From CAMDWQ01 sp964497635 (GTDB lineage: Bacteria; Omnitrophota; Gorgyraeia; 2-02-FULL-51-18), in contig CAZCDB010000006.1 in the NCBI GenBank assembly GCA_964497635.1, forward strand, positions 1-39,048: DNA of 39,048 nucleotides, read 5' to 3'. Below the pieces are notes generated by a model. That model made no database searches. It saw only the letters and a program-made list of their open reading frames with translations, and was not told the DNA's origin. The position numbers were made by a program, and so were the translations under genes. The stretch's first letter is position 1; every line of letters starts with the position of its first letter. Below, piece by piece: positions 20,074 to 28,158 of this stretch.

Positions 20074-20541
20074 ATGATCTCAAAAGCTTCTGTTGAATTT
20101 ATAAGAATATCACCGCGAAAAGTTCGCTATGTCATTGATATGATTCGTAAGAAGAGTGTCAATCAAGCTCAGGCGATTTTGAATGGATCTCCGCGCAGAG
20201 CCAGCGATATCCTCCGTAAGCTATTAAATCAGGCGGTCGATGCGGCTACTCGCAATTCTAATGCCGATAGCAACAACTTGTTTGTTTCCAAAGTCCTGGC
20301 CGATGGGGGTCCTACGATGCGTCGTTTTCGGGCTGCCAGCATGGGACGGGCTTCGGTCATTCGCAAGCGCACAAGTCATATTTATTTGGAGTTAGACAGC
20401 CTGAAAAAAACAGCCGAGAGTTCTCTAAAGACTCAGCCGGCAGTCTCACCAAAGGTTGAGAAGGTCAAGAGCGCGCCGGCCCAAGCCAAAAAAGCAGCGC
20501 CTAAAAAAACAGTTCTTAAGAAAATGGCAGGAGCAAAATAA
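20074..20541 (+). CDS. rplV: Large ribosomal subunit protein uL22
   Basis: uL22 forms part of the exit-tunnel constriction with uL4. The product is 155 aa against about 110 usual. The core runs from ISPRKVRYVIDMIR to the tunnel hairpin GPTMRRFRAASMGRAS and the following HIYLELD. After that comes a C-terminal tail of roughly 40 residues made mainly of Lys, Ala, Pro and Val. Its stop TAA shares one base with the rpsC start. Confidence 0.96.
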   Translation: MISKASVEFIRISPRKVRYVIDMIRKKSVNQAQAILNGSPRRASDILRKLLNQAVDAATRNSNADSNNLFVSKVLADGGPTMRRFRAASMGRASVIRKRTSHIYLELDSLKKTAESSLKTQPAVSPKVEKVKSAPAQAKKAAPKKTVLKKMAGAK

Positions 20542-21272
20542 TGGGCCAAAAAGTAAGTCCTATCAGTTTTAGGTTGGGTTATATTCGTACTTGGAATTCT
20601 CTTTGGTATGCCGGCAACAAGGATTTTGCCCGTTTCTTGCATGAGGATCTCAAAGTGCGCAAGCATGTCACCAAGACTTTTGCTCAGGCGGCTGTCGCCA
20701 AGGTCGATATCGAGCGCGCTAGCGATAAGATCCGTGTCAATATTCACACCGCTCGCCCGGGGGTCATCATCGGCCGTAAGGGAGCTGATATTGATCGCTT
20801 GAGAGAAGAGCTCCAAAAAATGACAGGTAATAAAGAGATCCATATCAATATCCGTGAGATTAAAAATCCTTCTGCCAACGCGCAGTTGATTGCCGAAAAC
20901 ATCGCGCTTCAGCTTGAAAAGCGTATTGCTTTCCGTCGAGCCATGAAAAAGGCGATCCAACAAGCCATGGATGGGGGAGCCAAGGGAATCAAGATTCAAA
21001 CCAAGGGTCGTCTTGCCGGATCTGAAATTGCTCGTGCTGAAGGCTATCTTGAAGGCACCGTCCCTCTTCATACACTTCGCGCTGATATTGAAGTCGGGTT
21101 CGCAGAGTCCATGACCACTTATGGAAAAATTGGTGTCAAAGTTTTGGTCTACAAGGGCGATATCATGAAAAAAGAAGAAGCTTTCCGCCCTGAACGTAAA
21201 GAAGAGCAAGCCCCAATTGTAAATACCGATAAGAAAGAAGTTGTGGAGTCTACCGATGCTGCTACTTCCTAA
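20541..21272 (+). CDS. rpsC: Small ribosomal subunit protein uS3
   Basis: uS3 is a 30S head protein at the mRNA entry site and has helicase-type roles. The product is 243 aa. The N-terminal GQKVSPISFRLGYIR.W.S.WY is typical, the KH domain has the GRKG loop in PGVIIGRKGADIDRLR, and the C-terminal domain has GRLAGSEIARAE. The last 30 or so residues are acidic and low in complexity (KEEQAPIVNT and beyond), a modest extension. The gene overlaps rplV by 1 nt and rplP by 17 nt. Confidence 0.97.
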   Translation: MGQKVSPISFRLGYIRTWNSLWYAGNKDFARFLHEDLKVRKHVTKTFAQAAVAKVDIERASDKIRVNIHTARPGVIIGRKGADIDRLREELQKMTGNKEIHINIREIKNPSANAQLIAENIALQLEKRIAFRRAMKKAIQQAMDGGAKGIKIQTKGRLAGSEIARAEGYLEGTVPLHTLRADIEVGFAESMTTYGKIGVKVLVYKGDIMKKEEAFRPERKEEQAPIVNTDKKEVVESTDAATS

Positions 21273-21672
21273 AAGAGTTAAGTACCGCAAATCTCATCGC
21301 GGCCGTCGTAAGGGCAAAGCCCATAGCGGCACCGAGCTTAGCTTTGGCGAATATGGACTCCAGGTGCTCGGAAATGGCTGGATCACCAATGTGCAGATTG
21401 AAGCCGCTCGTGTAGCCATTTCAAGAAACGTTAAGACCGGCAAAGTTTATATTCGTGTGTTTCCCGATAAGTCCGTGACCAAAAAACCGGCAGAAACACG
21501 TATGGGAAAAGGAAAAGGTATGGTAGAATCCTGGGTTTCCGTGGTGAAAGCGGGTAGGATTTTATTTGAAGTGGAAGGCCTTCCGGAGGAGTTGGCTCGT
21601 GAGTCGATGAGACTTGCCGCTGCCAAGATGCCTCTGCCAACACGTTTTGTTACTCGTAAAGGGATGTTATGA
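21256..21672 (+). CDS. rplP: Large ribosomal subunit protein uL16
   Basis: uL16 helps place the A-site tRNA and is a late assembly protein. The frame is open from a TTG at 21241, but the family start is MLLLPKRVKYRKSHRGR, so ATG 21256 is chosen. This gives 138 aa and a 17 nt overlap with rpsC. Conserved parts are FGEYGLQ, the RGKG-like loop here written TRMGKGKG, and the C-terminal PLPTRFVTR. The stop overlaps rpmC by 4 nt. Confidence 0.96.
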   Translation: MLLLPKRVKYRKSHRGRRKGKAHSGTELSFGEYGLQVLGNGWITNVQIEAARVAISRNVKTGKVYIRVFPDKSVTKKPAETRMGKGKGMVESWVSVVKAGRILFEVEGLPEELARESMRLAAAKMPLPTRFVTRKGML

Positions 21673-21866
21673 GTCGTTCTAAAGTCAGCGCTGTTAGAGA
21701 TTTAAGCGCACAAGAATTAGGGGCTAAGGTTGTGTCTCTTCAAAAAGAGTTATTTGATTTGAGACAGAAGAAGATTACGGGTCAATTAGAAAAGCCGCAT
21801 CAGTTTAAAGCGATTCGTCGTCAAATTGCCCAAATTCATACGGTGAAGAAAGAGAAGCAAAAATGA
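21669..21866 (+). CDS. rpmC: Large ribosomal subunit protein uL29
   Basis: uL29 is a small helical protein at the tunnel exit beside uL23. The product is 65 aa, two helices. The family pattern is L.....EL...LFDLR.QK.TGQLE.PH....RR.IA.I.T. It starts as ATGA over the rplP stop and ends with the same 4 nt overlap into rpsQ, so three genes in a row are joined this way. Confidence 0.95.
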   Translation: MSRSKVSAVRDLSAQELGAKVVSLQKELFDLRQKKITGQLEKPHQFKAIRRQIAQIHTVKKEKQK

Positions 21867-22195
21867 GCACAGAGAAAGTTCAAGAAAGAACAACACTTAG
21901 AAAAGAGCGGGTGGGTGTCGTCCTGAGCAATAAAATGCAAAAGACGATTGTGGTGCAAATTCGCCGGAAGGCATTGCATCCTGAATATGGCAAGGTGATT
22001 GAAAAAGCCAATAAGTTTAAAGTCCATGATGAGAAGAATGAGGCCAAAATCGGTGACCGTGTCCGTATCGTAGAGACAAGGCCTATTTCTAAAGATAAAA
22101 GATGGCGTTTGGTGGAAGTGATCAGCCACGGCCAGCTCAAGGCAGAGTCTGATTTGAAAGAAACCAATCCGATGGATGGAGTGAAGAAGTCATGA
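21863..22195 (+). CDS. rpsQ: Small ribosomal subunit protein uS17
   Basis: uS17 is an early 30S assembly protein with an OB fold. The product is 110 aa against about 85 usual. The core has R.GVVLSNKMQKTIVVQI, HPEYGKV and the GDRVRIVETRPISKDKRWRLV stretch. The N terminus is a few residues longer than typical and the C terminus adds about 20 residues after the core. It overlaps rpmC and rplN by 4 nt each. Confidence 0.96.
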   Translation: MSTEKVQERTTLRKERVGVVLSNKMQKTIVVQIRRKALHPEYGKVIEKANKFKVHDEKNEAKIGDRVRIVETRPISKDKRWRLVEVISHGQLKAESDLKETNPMDGVKKS

Positions 22196-22560
22196 TACGG
22201 ATGAGAACTTTATTGGAAGTGGCCGATAACACGGGGGCTCGTAAGGCCTCTTGTATCGGAGTGATTGGAAGATCCGGTAAACTGACGGCTGAAGTAGGCG
22301 ACATTATTACAGCCAACGTCAAAGAATCCACAGCGGATGCTTCCATCAAGCAGGGGGAAGTGGTCAAGGGTGTTGTGGTTCGCACCAAAAATAGAATCCG
22401 TCGCATGGATGGGACTTCTTTAAGGTTTGATACCAATGCGCTGGTGATCATTGATGCCCAGATGAATCCTCGTGGCACCCGTATTTTTGGACCCGTTCCC
22501 CGAGAGCTTCGTGATAAGGGTTTTATGAAAATTATTTCATTGGCTCCGGAGGTTATTTAA
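22192..22560 (+). CDS. rplN: Large ribosomal subunit protein uL14
   Basis: uL14 contacts 16S rRNA across the subunit interface and is the site where silencing factor RsfS binds. The product is 122 aa, exactly typical. It begins MIRMRTLLEVADNTGARK and ends ISLAPEVI, both characteristic. The start overlaps rpsQ by 4 nt, and the stop is immediately followed by the rplX ATG with no base between. Confidence 0.98.
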   Translation: MIRMRTLLEVADNTGARKASCIGVIGRSGKLTAEVGDIITANVKESTADASIKQGEVVKGVVVRTKNRIRRMDGTSLRFDTNALVIIDAQMNPRGTRIFGPVPRELRDKGFMKIISLAPEVI

Positions 22561-22875
22561 ATGAGTCTTCGTATCCATAAGGGAGATAAGGTCAAGGTTT
22601 TGGCAGGACGCGACAAGGGCAAGACAGGAAAAGTGGTTCACGTTTATCCTAAAAAAAATCGTGCCATGGTGGAAGGCGTCAACATGGTTAAGAAGCACAT
22701 GCGCCGCAGTCAGCAACATCCTCAAGGGGGTGTGGTCAGTCAAGAACTGCCGATCCACCTTAGCAATTTAAGTTTACTTGATTCTGTCTCCAACAAACCG
22801 ACCCGTATTAAGGTGTTGGTAGCCAAAGACGGTTCAAAACAAAGAGTTTCAGCAAAAAATAAGGCAATTATTTAA
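22561..22875 (+). CDS. rplX: Large ribosomal subunit protein uL24
   Basis: uL24 is an assembly initiator of the 50S subunit with a KOW domain. The product is 104 aa. The KOW motif KGDKVKVLAGRDKGKTGKV is at residues 7-25, followed by the conserved VEGVNMVKKHMR. The ATG directly follows the rplN stop, and the site GGAGG lies within the end of rplN. rplE begins 4 bp downstream. Confidence 0.97.
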   Translation: MSLRIHKGDKVKVLAGRDKGKTGKVVHVYPKKNRAMVEGVNMVKKHMRRSQQHPQGGVVSQELPIHLSNLSLLDSVSNKPTRIKVLVAKDGSKQRVSAKNKAII

Positions 22876-22879
22876 TCTT

Positions 22880-23476
22880 ATGTCAAAGACACAAGCAAAT
22901 CTTCAAGTCGCATACGAAAAAGAGCTTCTTCCGCAGCTCATGAAAAAGTTTGGCTACACCAGCAGGATGCAGGCTCCGCGTTTGCGTAAAATCGTGGTGA
23001 ACATGGGGGTAGGAAAAGGAGCTGAAGATATCAAGATTGTGGAGCAAGCTCAGTACGAGCTAACCAATATCACCGGACAAAAAGCCGTGATTACCCGCTC
23101 CAAGAAGGCCATCTCCAATTTTAAAATTCGCGAGAACGCCCCCGTGGGTTGCTGTGTGACATTGCGTCGCCGGGTGATGTACGAGTTTCTGGAGCGTTTG
23201 ACACGAGTCGCTTTGCCGCGTGTGCGTGACTTTCGTGGTTTGAACGCCAGAGGCTTTGATGAGAATGGAAACTTTACTTGCGGAATTCAGGAACAAAATA
23301 TTTTTCCAGAAATCGAAACTGATAAAGTAACGCGTACTCAGGGGATGGACATCACTTTTGTGATCAACTCAGGATCCAGGGAAGCTTCTTATGAGTTGCT
23401 GAGTCTTTTTGGTGTCCCTTTCAGGCAAAAAACTGAAAAACCTGTAGCACAAAAACCCCAAGCCGTAGCGGCTTAA
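22880..23476 (+). CDS. rplE: Large ribosomal subunit protein uL5
   Basis: uL5 binds 5S rRNA and forms a bridge to the 30S head. The product is 198 aa against about 179 usual. The core has P.L.KIVVNMGVG, AVITRSKKAISNFKIRE and the C-terminal GMDITFVINS. The extra residues are a C-terminal tail of about 17 residues rich in Lys, Pro, Gln and Ala, a short form of the tails seen on other ribosomal proteins in this window. Confidence 0.97.
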   Translation: MSKTQANLQVAYEKELLPQLMKKFGYTSRMQAPRLRKIVVNMGVGKGAEDIKIVEQAQYELTNITGQKAVITRSKKAISNFKIRENAPVGCCVTLRRRVMYEFLERLTRVALPRVRDFRGLNARGFDENGNFTCGIQEQNIFPEIETDKVTRTQGMDITFVINSGSREASYELLSLFGVPFRQKTEKPVAQKPQAVAA

Positions 23477-23488
23477 AACGAGAGAATT

Positions 23489-23674
23489 ATGGCAAAATTA
23501 TCATTGATGCTAAAGCAACAAAGGCCGCCTAAGTTTAAGACTCAGGCCTATAACCGTTGTCAGCTATGCGGTAAGACCCGGGGGTACTACCGGAAATTTA
23601 AACTTTGCAGAATTTGCCTGAGGGAGTTGGCTTCCAAAGGTGATATCCCAGGTCTTTTGAAGGCTAGTTGGTAA
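23489..23674 (+). CDS. rpsZ: Small ribosomal subunit protein uS14, zinc-binding short type
   Basis: uS14 is a 30S head protein. This is the 61 aa zinc form, with cysteines in CQLC and CRIC about 15 residues apart. The larger zinc-free form is about 100 aa. The motif between, GKTRGYYRKFKLC, and the end DIPGLLKASW are characteristic. The gene lies between rplE and rpsH, as expected for spc. GAGAGA lies about 5 bp before the ATG. Confidence 0.97.
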   Translation: MAKLSLMLKQQRPPKFKTQAYNRCQLCGKTRGYYRKFKLCRICLRELASKGDIPGLLKASW

Positions 23675-23696
23675 GTAAAGAACAAAGGAAAAAAGC

Positions 23697-24095
23697 ATGT
23701 CTCTAAGTGATCCTATCGCCGATGCGCTTACGTGTATTCGTAATGCCAATCGGGTAAAAAAAGAAAGAGTGGATATCAAAGCTTCCAAAGCTTTAGCATC
23801 TATTCTCAAGGTATTGCGCACTGAGCGCTTTATCCATGATTTTCGTTTGATTGATGATAAGAAGCAGGGCATTCTAAGGGTGTATTTGCGTAAAGCCAAT
23901 GAATCACTGCGCAAGATCAATCGGATTGTCCGAGTTTCTCGCCCGGGCTTAAGAATTTATACTCAAAAAAATGAGATTCCCACGGTGTTAAACGGACTTG
24001 GAATCTGTGTGCTTTCAACGCCTCAGGGCATTTTATCGGGTGAAGAAGCCCGCAAAAAAAATGTCGGCGGTGAAGTGATCGCGAAGGTCTGGTAA
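23697..24095 (+). CDS. rpsH: Small ribosomal subunit protein uS8
   Basis: uS8 binds helix 21 of 16S rRNA and represses the spc operon in E. coli. The product is 132 aa, full length. It starts MSLSDPIADALTCIRNA, with RVSRPGLRIYT in the middle, and ends in the conserved STPQGILSGEEARKKNVGGE region. AAAGGAAAA precedes the ATG. It is 2 bp from rplF. Confidence 0.98.
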   Translation: MSLSDPIADALTCIRNANRVKKERVDIKASKALASILKVLRTERFIHDFRLIDDKKQGILRVYLRKANESLRKINRIVRVSRPGLRIYTQKNEIPTVLNGLGICVLSTPQGILSGEEARKKNVGGEVIAKVW

Positions 24096-24097
24096 TT

Positions 24098-24637
24098 ATG
24101 TCAAGAGTCGGTAAAAAACCCATTGATATTCCTAAGACAGTCAAGATGGTGCTTGAGCACTCAACCGTGAAGGTGGAAGGGCCTAAGGGAAAGCTATCCT
24201 TTCAGGTTCACTCGCGCGTGAAGGCTTCCTTAAAAGAGGGAGTGTTTACCGTGCAGCCTTTTAGCAACTCAAAAGTAGATCGTGCGCTCCAAGGGACCAC
24301 TCGTAGCTGTGTTTCCAATATGATCAAAGGAGTCACTGAGGGTTATGTGAAAGAGTTGAGCATCGAGGGAGTCGGTTTTAAGGCGGCGGTTCAGGGGAAG
24401 CAACTCAATTTATCCCTCGGCTTTACTCATCCGGTTCTATTTGATATTCCGGAAGGTCTTGCGGTTGAAACACCCAAGCCAACGATTATTTTTGTGAAGG
24501 GAATTGATAAAGTGCAGGTAGGGCAGTTTGCGGCAAAGATTCACAAGGTTTATGAGGCAGAGCCTTACAAGGGTAAGGGAGTGCGTTATGCCGGTGAAGT
24601 TGTCCGTAGAAAAGCCGGAAAGACGGTAACTAAGTAA
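24098..24637 (+). CDS. rplF: Large ribosomal subunit protein uL6
   Basis: uL6 sits near the sarcin-ricin loop, where elongation factors bind. The product is 179 aa, full length, with two tandem domains of the same fold. It begins MSRVGKKPIDIP and has the C-terminal signature EPYKGKGVRYAGEVVRRKAGK. The stop shares one base with the rplR start. Confidence 0.98.
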   Translation: MSRVGKKPIDIPKTVKMVLEHSTVKVEGPKGKLSFQVHSRVKASLKEGVFTVQPFSNSKVDRALQGTTRSCVSNMIKGVTEGYVKELSIEGVGFKAAVQGKQLNLSLGFTHPVLFDIPEGLAVETPKPTIIFVKGIDKVQVGQFAAKIHKVYEAEPYKGKGVRYAGEVVRRKAGKTVTK

Positions 24638-25011
24638 TGAAACCAAAAATTAGAGAAAACTCAAGTCGTATCATTCGTCATTATCGTTCACGTAAAAAAG
24701 TGGTGGGAACGCCTGAGCGTCCGCGCCTCTGTTTGTCACCCAGCCTGAACCATTTCCAGGCTCAAGTGATCAACGATTTTGACCAAAAAACAGTATTCGG
24801 TCTTTCAACGTCCTCAGAGGAGTTTAAGAAGAAGTCGGGGCTGAAGTCGACGGGAAATGTTAAGGCCGCCGAAGCGTTTGGGAAATTTTTTGCAGAAAAG
24901 GCCAAAGCCAGTGGTGTCGATAAAGTGGTTCTCGATCGCTCCGGCTACTTGTATCATGGGCGCGTCAAAGCTTTCGCCGAGGCGGCGCGCGCACAAGGTT
25001 TGTCGTTCTAA
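24637..25011 (+). CDS. rplR: Large ribosomal subunit protein uL18
   Basis: uL18 binds 5S rRNA together with uL5. The product is 124 aa, slightly above the usual 117-120. Conserved parts are the basic N terminus, RPRLCLSPSLNHFQAQVI, and the C-terminal DRSGYLYHGRVKAFAEAARAQGL. It overlaps rplF by 1 nt and precedes rpsE by 21 bp. Confidence 0.97.
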   Translation: MKPKIRENSSRIIRHYRSRKKVVGTPERPRLCLSPSLNHFQAQVINDFDQKTVFGLSTSSEEFKKKSGLKSTGNVKAAEAFGKFFAEKAKASGVDKVVLDRSGYLYHGRVKAFAEAARAQGLSF

Positions 25012-25032
25012 CCTAGTTAAAGGAAAATATTC

Positions 25033-25644
25033 GTGGATAAAAAAGATTTTAAGCCCAAAGGAAAAGGAAAAGCACCCATCAAGTCTGATGTGGTGAATGC
25101 GCCTCTCAATCAAGCCGCTGTTGCGACAGCGGCCGGGGAAGTGGTGGAGATGGTCAAGAAAAAGGATCGCCGTCCACGGCGCTCCGCCCAGCAAGAAGCT
25201 CCTTCTGAGTTTATGGAGAAGGTGGTTGCGGTGAATCGTGTTGCCAAGGTAGTCAAGGGTGGTAAGCGTTTTTCTTTCTCCGCACTGGTTGTGATGGGGG
25301 ACATGAAGGGCCGGGTAGGTTTTGGTTTGGGCAAAGCCAATGAAGTTCAAGACGCGATTCGCAAAGGAATTTTTCAAGCTAAAAAAAGTATGTTTCGTGT
25401 TCCTATCAAGGGCACGACCATCCCTCATGAGGTGATCGGTCATTTTGGCGCCGCTCGAGTGATGATGAAGCCCGCAGCTCCTGGAACAGGAGTTATTTCG
25501 GGTGGGGCCGTACGTGCGGTGTGCGAATCAGCCGGGATCAAAGATATTCTGACAAAGTCCTTAGGTTCGGACAATGCGCTGAACGTGGTGCGTGCAACCA
25601 CGGATGGTTTAATGAGTTTGATGGAGTCTACTACCCATGCTTGA
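25033..25644 (+). CDS. rpsE: Small ribosomal subunit protein uS5
   Basis: uS5 acts in decoding accuracy and mRNA unwinding. The start is GTG 25033 with AAAGGAAAA upstream, giving 203 aa against about 165 usual. The family domain starts near EFMEKVVAVNRVAKVVKGGKRF at about residue 59. The first 58 residues are an unusual Lys/Ala-rich, charged extension. The second conserved block PGTGVISGGAVRAVCE is intact. The gene overlaps rplO by 8 nt; this leaves no room for rpmD, which normally sits between rpsE and rplO. Confidence 0.96.
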   Translation: MDKKDFKPKGKGKAPIKSDVVNAPLNQAAVATAAGEVVEMVKKKDRRPRRSAQQEAPSEFMEKVVAVNRVAKVVKGGKRFSFSALVVMGDMKGRVGFGLGKANEVQDAIRKGIFQAKKSMFRVPIKGTTIPHEVIGHFGAARVMMKPAAPGTGVISGGAVRAVCESAGIKDILTKSLGSDNALNVVRATTDGLMSLMESTTHA

Positions 25645-26104
25645 TCAATTAAGAAGGCCTCAAGGGGCTAGAAAAAGACATAAAGTTGTTGGTCGTGGCC
25701 GTGGGTCAGGACATGGAAAAACTTCCGGTCGCGGAAACAAAGGGCAAAATGCTCGTGCGTCGGGGGGTGTGCGTCCTGGATTTGAAGGCGGTCAGATGCC
25801 CCTCATTCGTCGTATCCCCAAGAGAGGCTTTACTTTTACCCCGAAGGCCAAGTATGAGGTTGTTTCTTTAGAAAGTCTAGGGCGCTTTTCTGCCGGGACC
25901 GAGGTAACTCCTGAAATTCTTAAAACAGCCAAGCTTGTCAATCGCAAGGGCCCCAGAGTCAAAATTTTAGGGGATGGCAATCTCAAGCATGCCCTGACAA
26001 TCAAAGCTCATGCATTTTCTAAATCAGCTCTTGAAAAAATCAAGAACGCTGGCGGCAAGGCGCAAGTGATCGCGGTTGCCTCCAAGGCCTCTAAAGCTTC
26101 CTAA
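25637..26104 (+). CDS. rplO: Large ribosomal subunit protein uL15
   Basis: uL15 is a late 50S assembly protein. The product is 155 aa. The glycine-rich N-terminal region GRGRGSGHGKTSGRGNKGQ and GFEGGQMPL.RR.PKRGF are typical. It ends with a short Lys/Ala/Ser stretch. The ATG lies inside the end of rpsE and the stop shares one base with the secY start. Confidence 0.97.
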   Translation: MLDQLRRPQGARKRHKVVGRGRGSGHGKTSGRGNKGQNARASGGVRPGFEGGQMPLIRRIPKRGFTFTPKAKYEVVSLESLGRFSAGTEVTPEILKTAKLVNRKGPRVKILGDGNLKHALTIKAHAFSKSALEKIKNAGGKAQVIAVASKASKAS

Positions 26105-27471
26105 TGCTTCAGGCATTTGTCGATTCTTTTAAAATACCGGATCTAAAAAAGAAGATTTTAATTACATTCGGTATTATTGCTGTTTATCGTTTTGGCACGT
26201 TTATTCCAACGCCGGGGATTGACGGCGCAAAGCTTGCCGTGTTCTTTGATAATTTGACGCGCTCTCAAGGGAACAATCTTTTTGGCGTCATGAATCTTTT
26301 TTCAGGCGGAGCGATTCACCGTCTGACTATTTTTGCTTTGGGAATTATGCCCTACATCTCAAGCTCTATCATCATGCAGCTTTTGACCGTGGTGGTTCCG
26401 GCTTTGGAAAAGTTGGCCAAAGAAGGCGAGATGGGGCGGCGTAAGATCAATCAATACACCCGCTATGGCACAGTGATTTTATCCCTGATCCAATCTTTCT
26501 TTATTGCTCTATGGCTTGAAAATCCAGCTCGCTTCGACGGGCTTGAGATTGTGGCCCAACCGGGTTGGGGTTTTCGTTTATTGACGGTATTGACCCTGAC
26601 CACAGGTTCTGCGTTTATTATGTGGTTGGGTGAGCAGATTCAAGAAAAAGGGATAGGGAACGGGATGTCTCTTTTGATTTCCGTTGGTATTCTCTCAAGA
26701 GTTCCCACCTCCATCTTTCAGTTAATTGAGCTCATGAAGCCAGGTCGCGCGGCAGCAGCCGGCGTTGGCAATATAGATTTTTTAAAGTTGATCTTTATGT
26801 TGGGTGTGATGGTTTTGGCCATTGTGGCTGTTGTGTTGCTGACACAAGGAGAGAGAAAGATTCCTGTGCAGTACGCCAAGCGGGTCGTGGGTAGGAAGGT
26901 ATTCGGCGGGCAATCGACCTTTATTCCATTTAAGGTCAATAATGGTGGTGTGATGCCCATCATTTTTGCTCAGTCTATTATTTTATTCCCGGCAACGATT
27001 GGTATTTTTGTCCCCAATCATTTTATTCAGCAGGCGGCCGCCGCGTTGGCTCAAGGAAACTTGGCTTACCAGCTAGCCACCATGTTTTTAATCGTATTTT
27101 TTAGCTATTTTTACACGGCAATTGCTTTTAATCCCATTGATGTAGCCGAAAACATGAAAAAATACGGTGGTTTTATCCCCGGAGTTCGGCCCGGAACGCC
27201 GACGGTAGAATATTTTGATTTTATTATTAATCGTATTACTTTGCCTGGCGGTATTTTTCTAGCGGTGATAGCCATCGCTCCCGATTTTATTGGATGGGCT
27301 CTCAGGCTGCCCCCGACGATTGCTGATTTTTTTGGTGGAACCGCCCTCTTGATTGTGGTGGGTGTGAGCTTGGATACCATCAAGCAGATTGAGTCACAGC
27401 TGATTATGCGTCACTACGAAGGCTTTATGAAGCATGGGCGCATTCGAGGAAGACAGCGAGCAGGCTACTAA
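26104..27471 (+). CDS. secY: Protein translocase channel subunit SecY
   Basis: SecY is the inner-membrane channel of the Sec pathway and works with SecE (1723-1905). The product is 455 aa with about ten predicted membrane spans. Conserved parts are YRFGTFIPTPGID near the N terminus, LFSGGA in the plug region, the TM2 segment FALGIMPYISSSIIMQLL, and GIGNGMSLLI. The C-terminal cytoplasmic tail is RIRGRQRAGY. Its start overlaps rplO by 1 nt, and adk follows after 6 bp. Confidence 0.98.
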   Translation: MLQAFVDSFKIPDLKKKILITFGIIAVYRFGTFIPTPGIDGAKLAVFFDNLTRSQGNNLFGVMNLFSGGAIHRLTIFALGIMPYISSSIIMQLLTVVVPALEKLAKEGEMGRRKINQYTRYGTVILSLIQSFFIALWLENPARFDGLEIVAQPGWGFRLLTVLTLTTGSAFIMWLGEQIQEKGIGNGMSLLISVGILSRVPTSIFQLIELMKPGRAAAAGVGNIDFLKLIFMLGVMVLAIVAVVLLTQGERKIPVQYAKRVVGRKVFGGQSTFIPFKVNNGGVMPIIFAQSIILFPATIGIFVPNHFIQQAAAALAQGNLAYQLATMFLIVFFSYFYTAIAFNPIDVAENMKKYGGFIPGVRPGTPTVEYFDFIINRITLPGGIFLAVIAIAPDFIGWALRLPPTIADFFGGTALLIVVGVSLDTIKQIESQLIMRHYEGFMKHGRIRGRQRAGY

Positions 27472-27477
27472 AAAGAT

Positions 27478-28158
27478 ATGAGACTCGTTCTTTTAGGCCC
27501 TCCGGGCGCAGGGAAGGGGACGCAGGCGCAGGTTCTTTCAAAAGATTTAGCAGTGCCCCATATTTCTACTGGGGATATGTTGCGCGAGGCTCTTCGCTCG
27601 GCGTCTGTGCTTGGTTTAAAAGCCAAGGAATACATGGATCGCGGTGAATTGGTTCCTGACGATCTGGTGATTGCCTTAGTCCGTGAGAGGCTAAGTCAGC
27701 CCGATGCCAAAAAGGGATTTATTTTGGACGGATATCCGAGGACTCCAGATCAAGCCGAAAGCCTTGGGAAAACACTAGCTGATCTTAAGATGCCTTTGGA
27801 TGTGACGCTTTATTTTAAGACAAGTCTCCTTGTGATCATTCGTCGTTTGGGTGGGCGCAGGATTTGCAGTCAATGTGGCAAGACTTATCACATGACCAAT
27901 TTTCGCCCGAAGGTAGACGGTGTTTGTGATGTCTGCCAAGGTTCTTTGATGCAAAGACCGGATGATCGCGAAGAGGCGATTGAAAATCGTCTTAAAGTTT
28001 ACGAAAAGCAAACAGCACCGCTCATTGAATATTATAAAGAAAAAAATCTTCTTGAAGAGATCTCAGGGGATCTGGAAGTCGATGACCTGAATATTGTCTT
28101 GGAGGAAATTTTCAAGAGAAGAGGCCTTGTCGGGAATCGAATACAAAACATCCGCTGA
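27478..28158 (+). CDS. adk: Adenylate kinase
   Basis: Adenylate kinase balances ATP, ADP and AMP (ATP + AMP to 2 ADP). The product is 226 aa, the long-lid form. The P-loop GPPGAGKGT is at residues 7-15, the AMP-binding STGDMLR at 30-36, and DGYPRT at 84-89. The lid has four cysteines (130, 133, 150, 153) in two CxxC pairs, so it probably binds zinc, as in many Gram-positive enzymes and unlike E. coli. It follows secY in the standard secY-adk-map order. Confidence 0.98.
   Translation: MRLVLLGPPGAGKGTQAQVLSKDLAVPHISTGDMLREALRSASVLGLKAKEYMDRGELVPDDLVIALVRERLSQPDAKKGFILDGYPRTPDQAESLGKTLADLKMPLDVTLYFKTSLLVIIRRLGGRRICSQCGKTYHMTNFRPKVDGVCDVCQGSLMQRPDDREEAIENRLKVYEKQTAPLIEYYKEKNLLEEISGDLEVDDLNIVLEEIFKRRGLVGNRIQNIR

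Noticed and set aside
20433..21290. Minus-strand open frame of 285 codons across rplV and rpsC
   Set aside because: It is the longest antisense frame here, but it covers two genes with clear family motifs and matches nothing I recognise. It fits reverse-frame codon bias.
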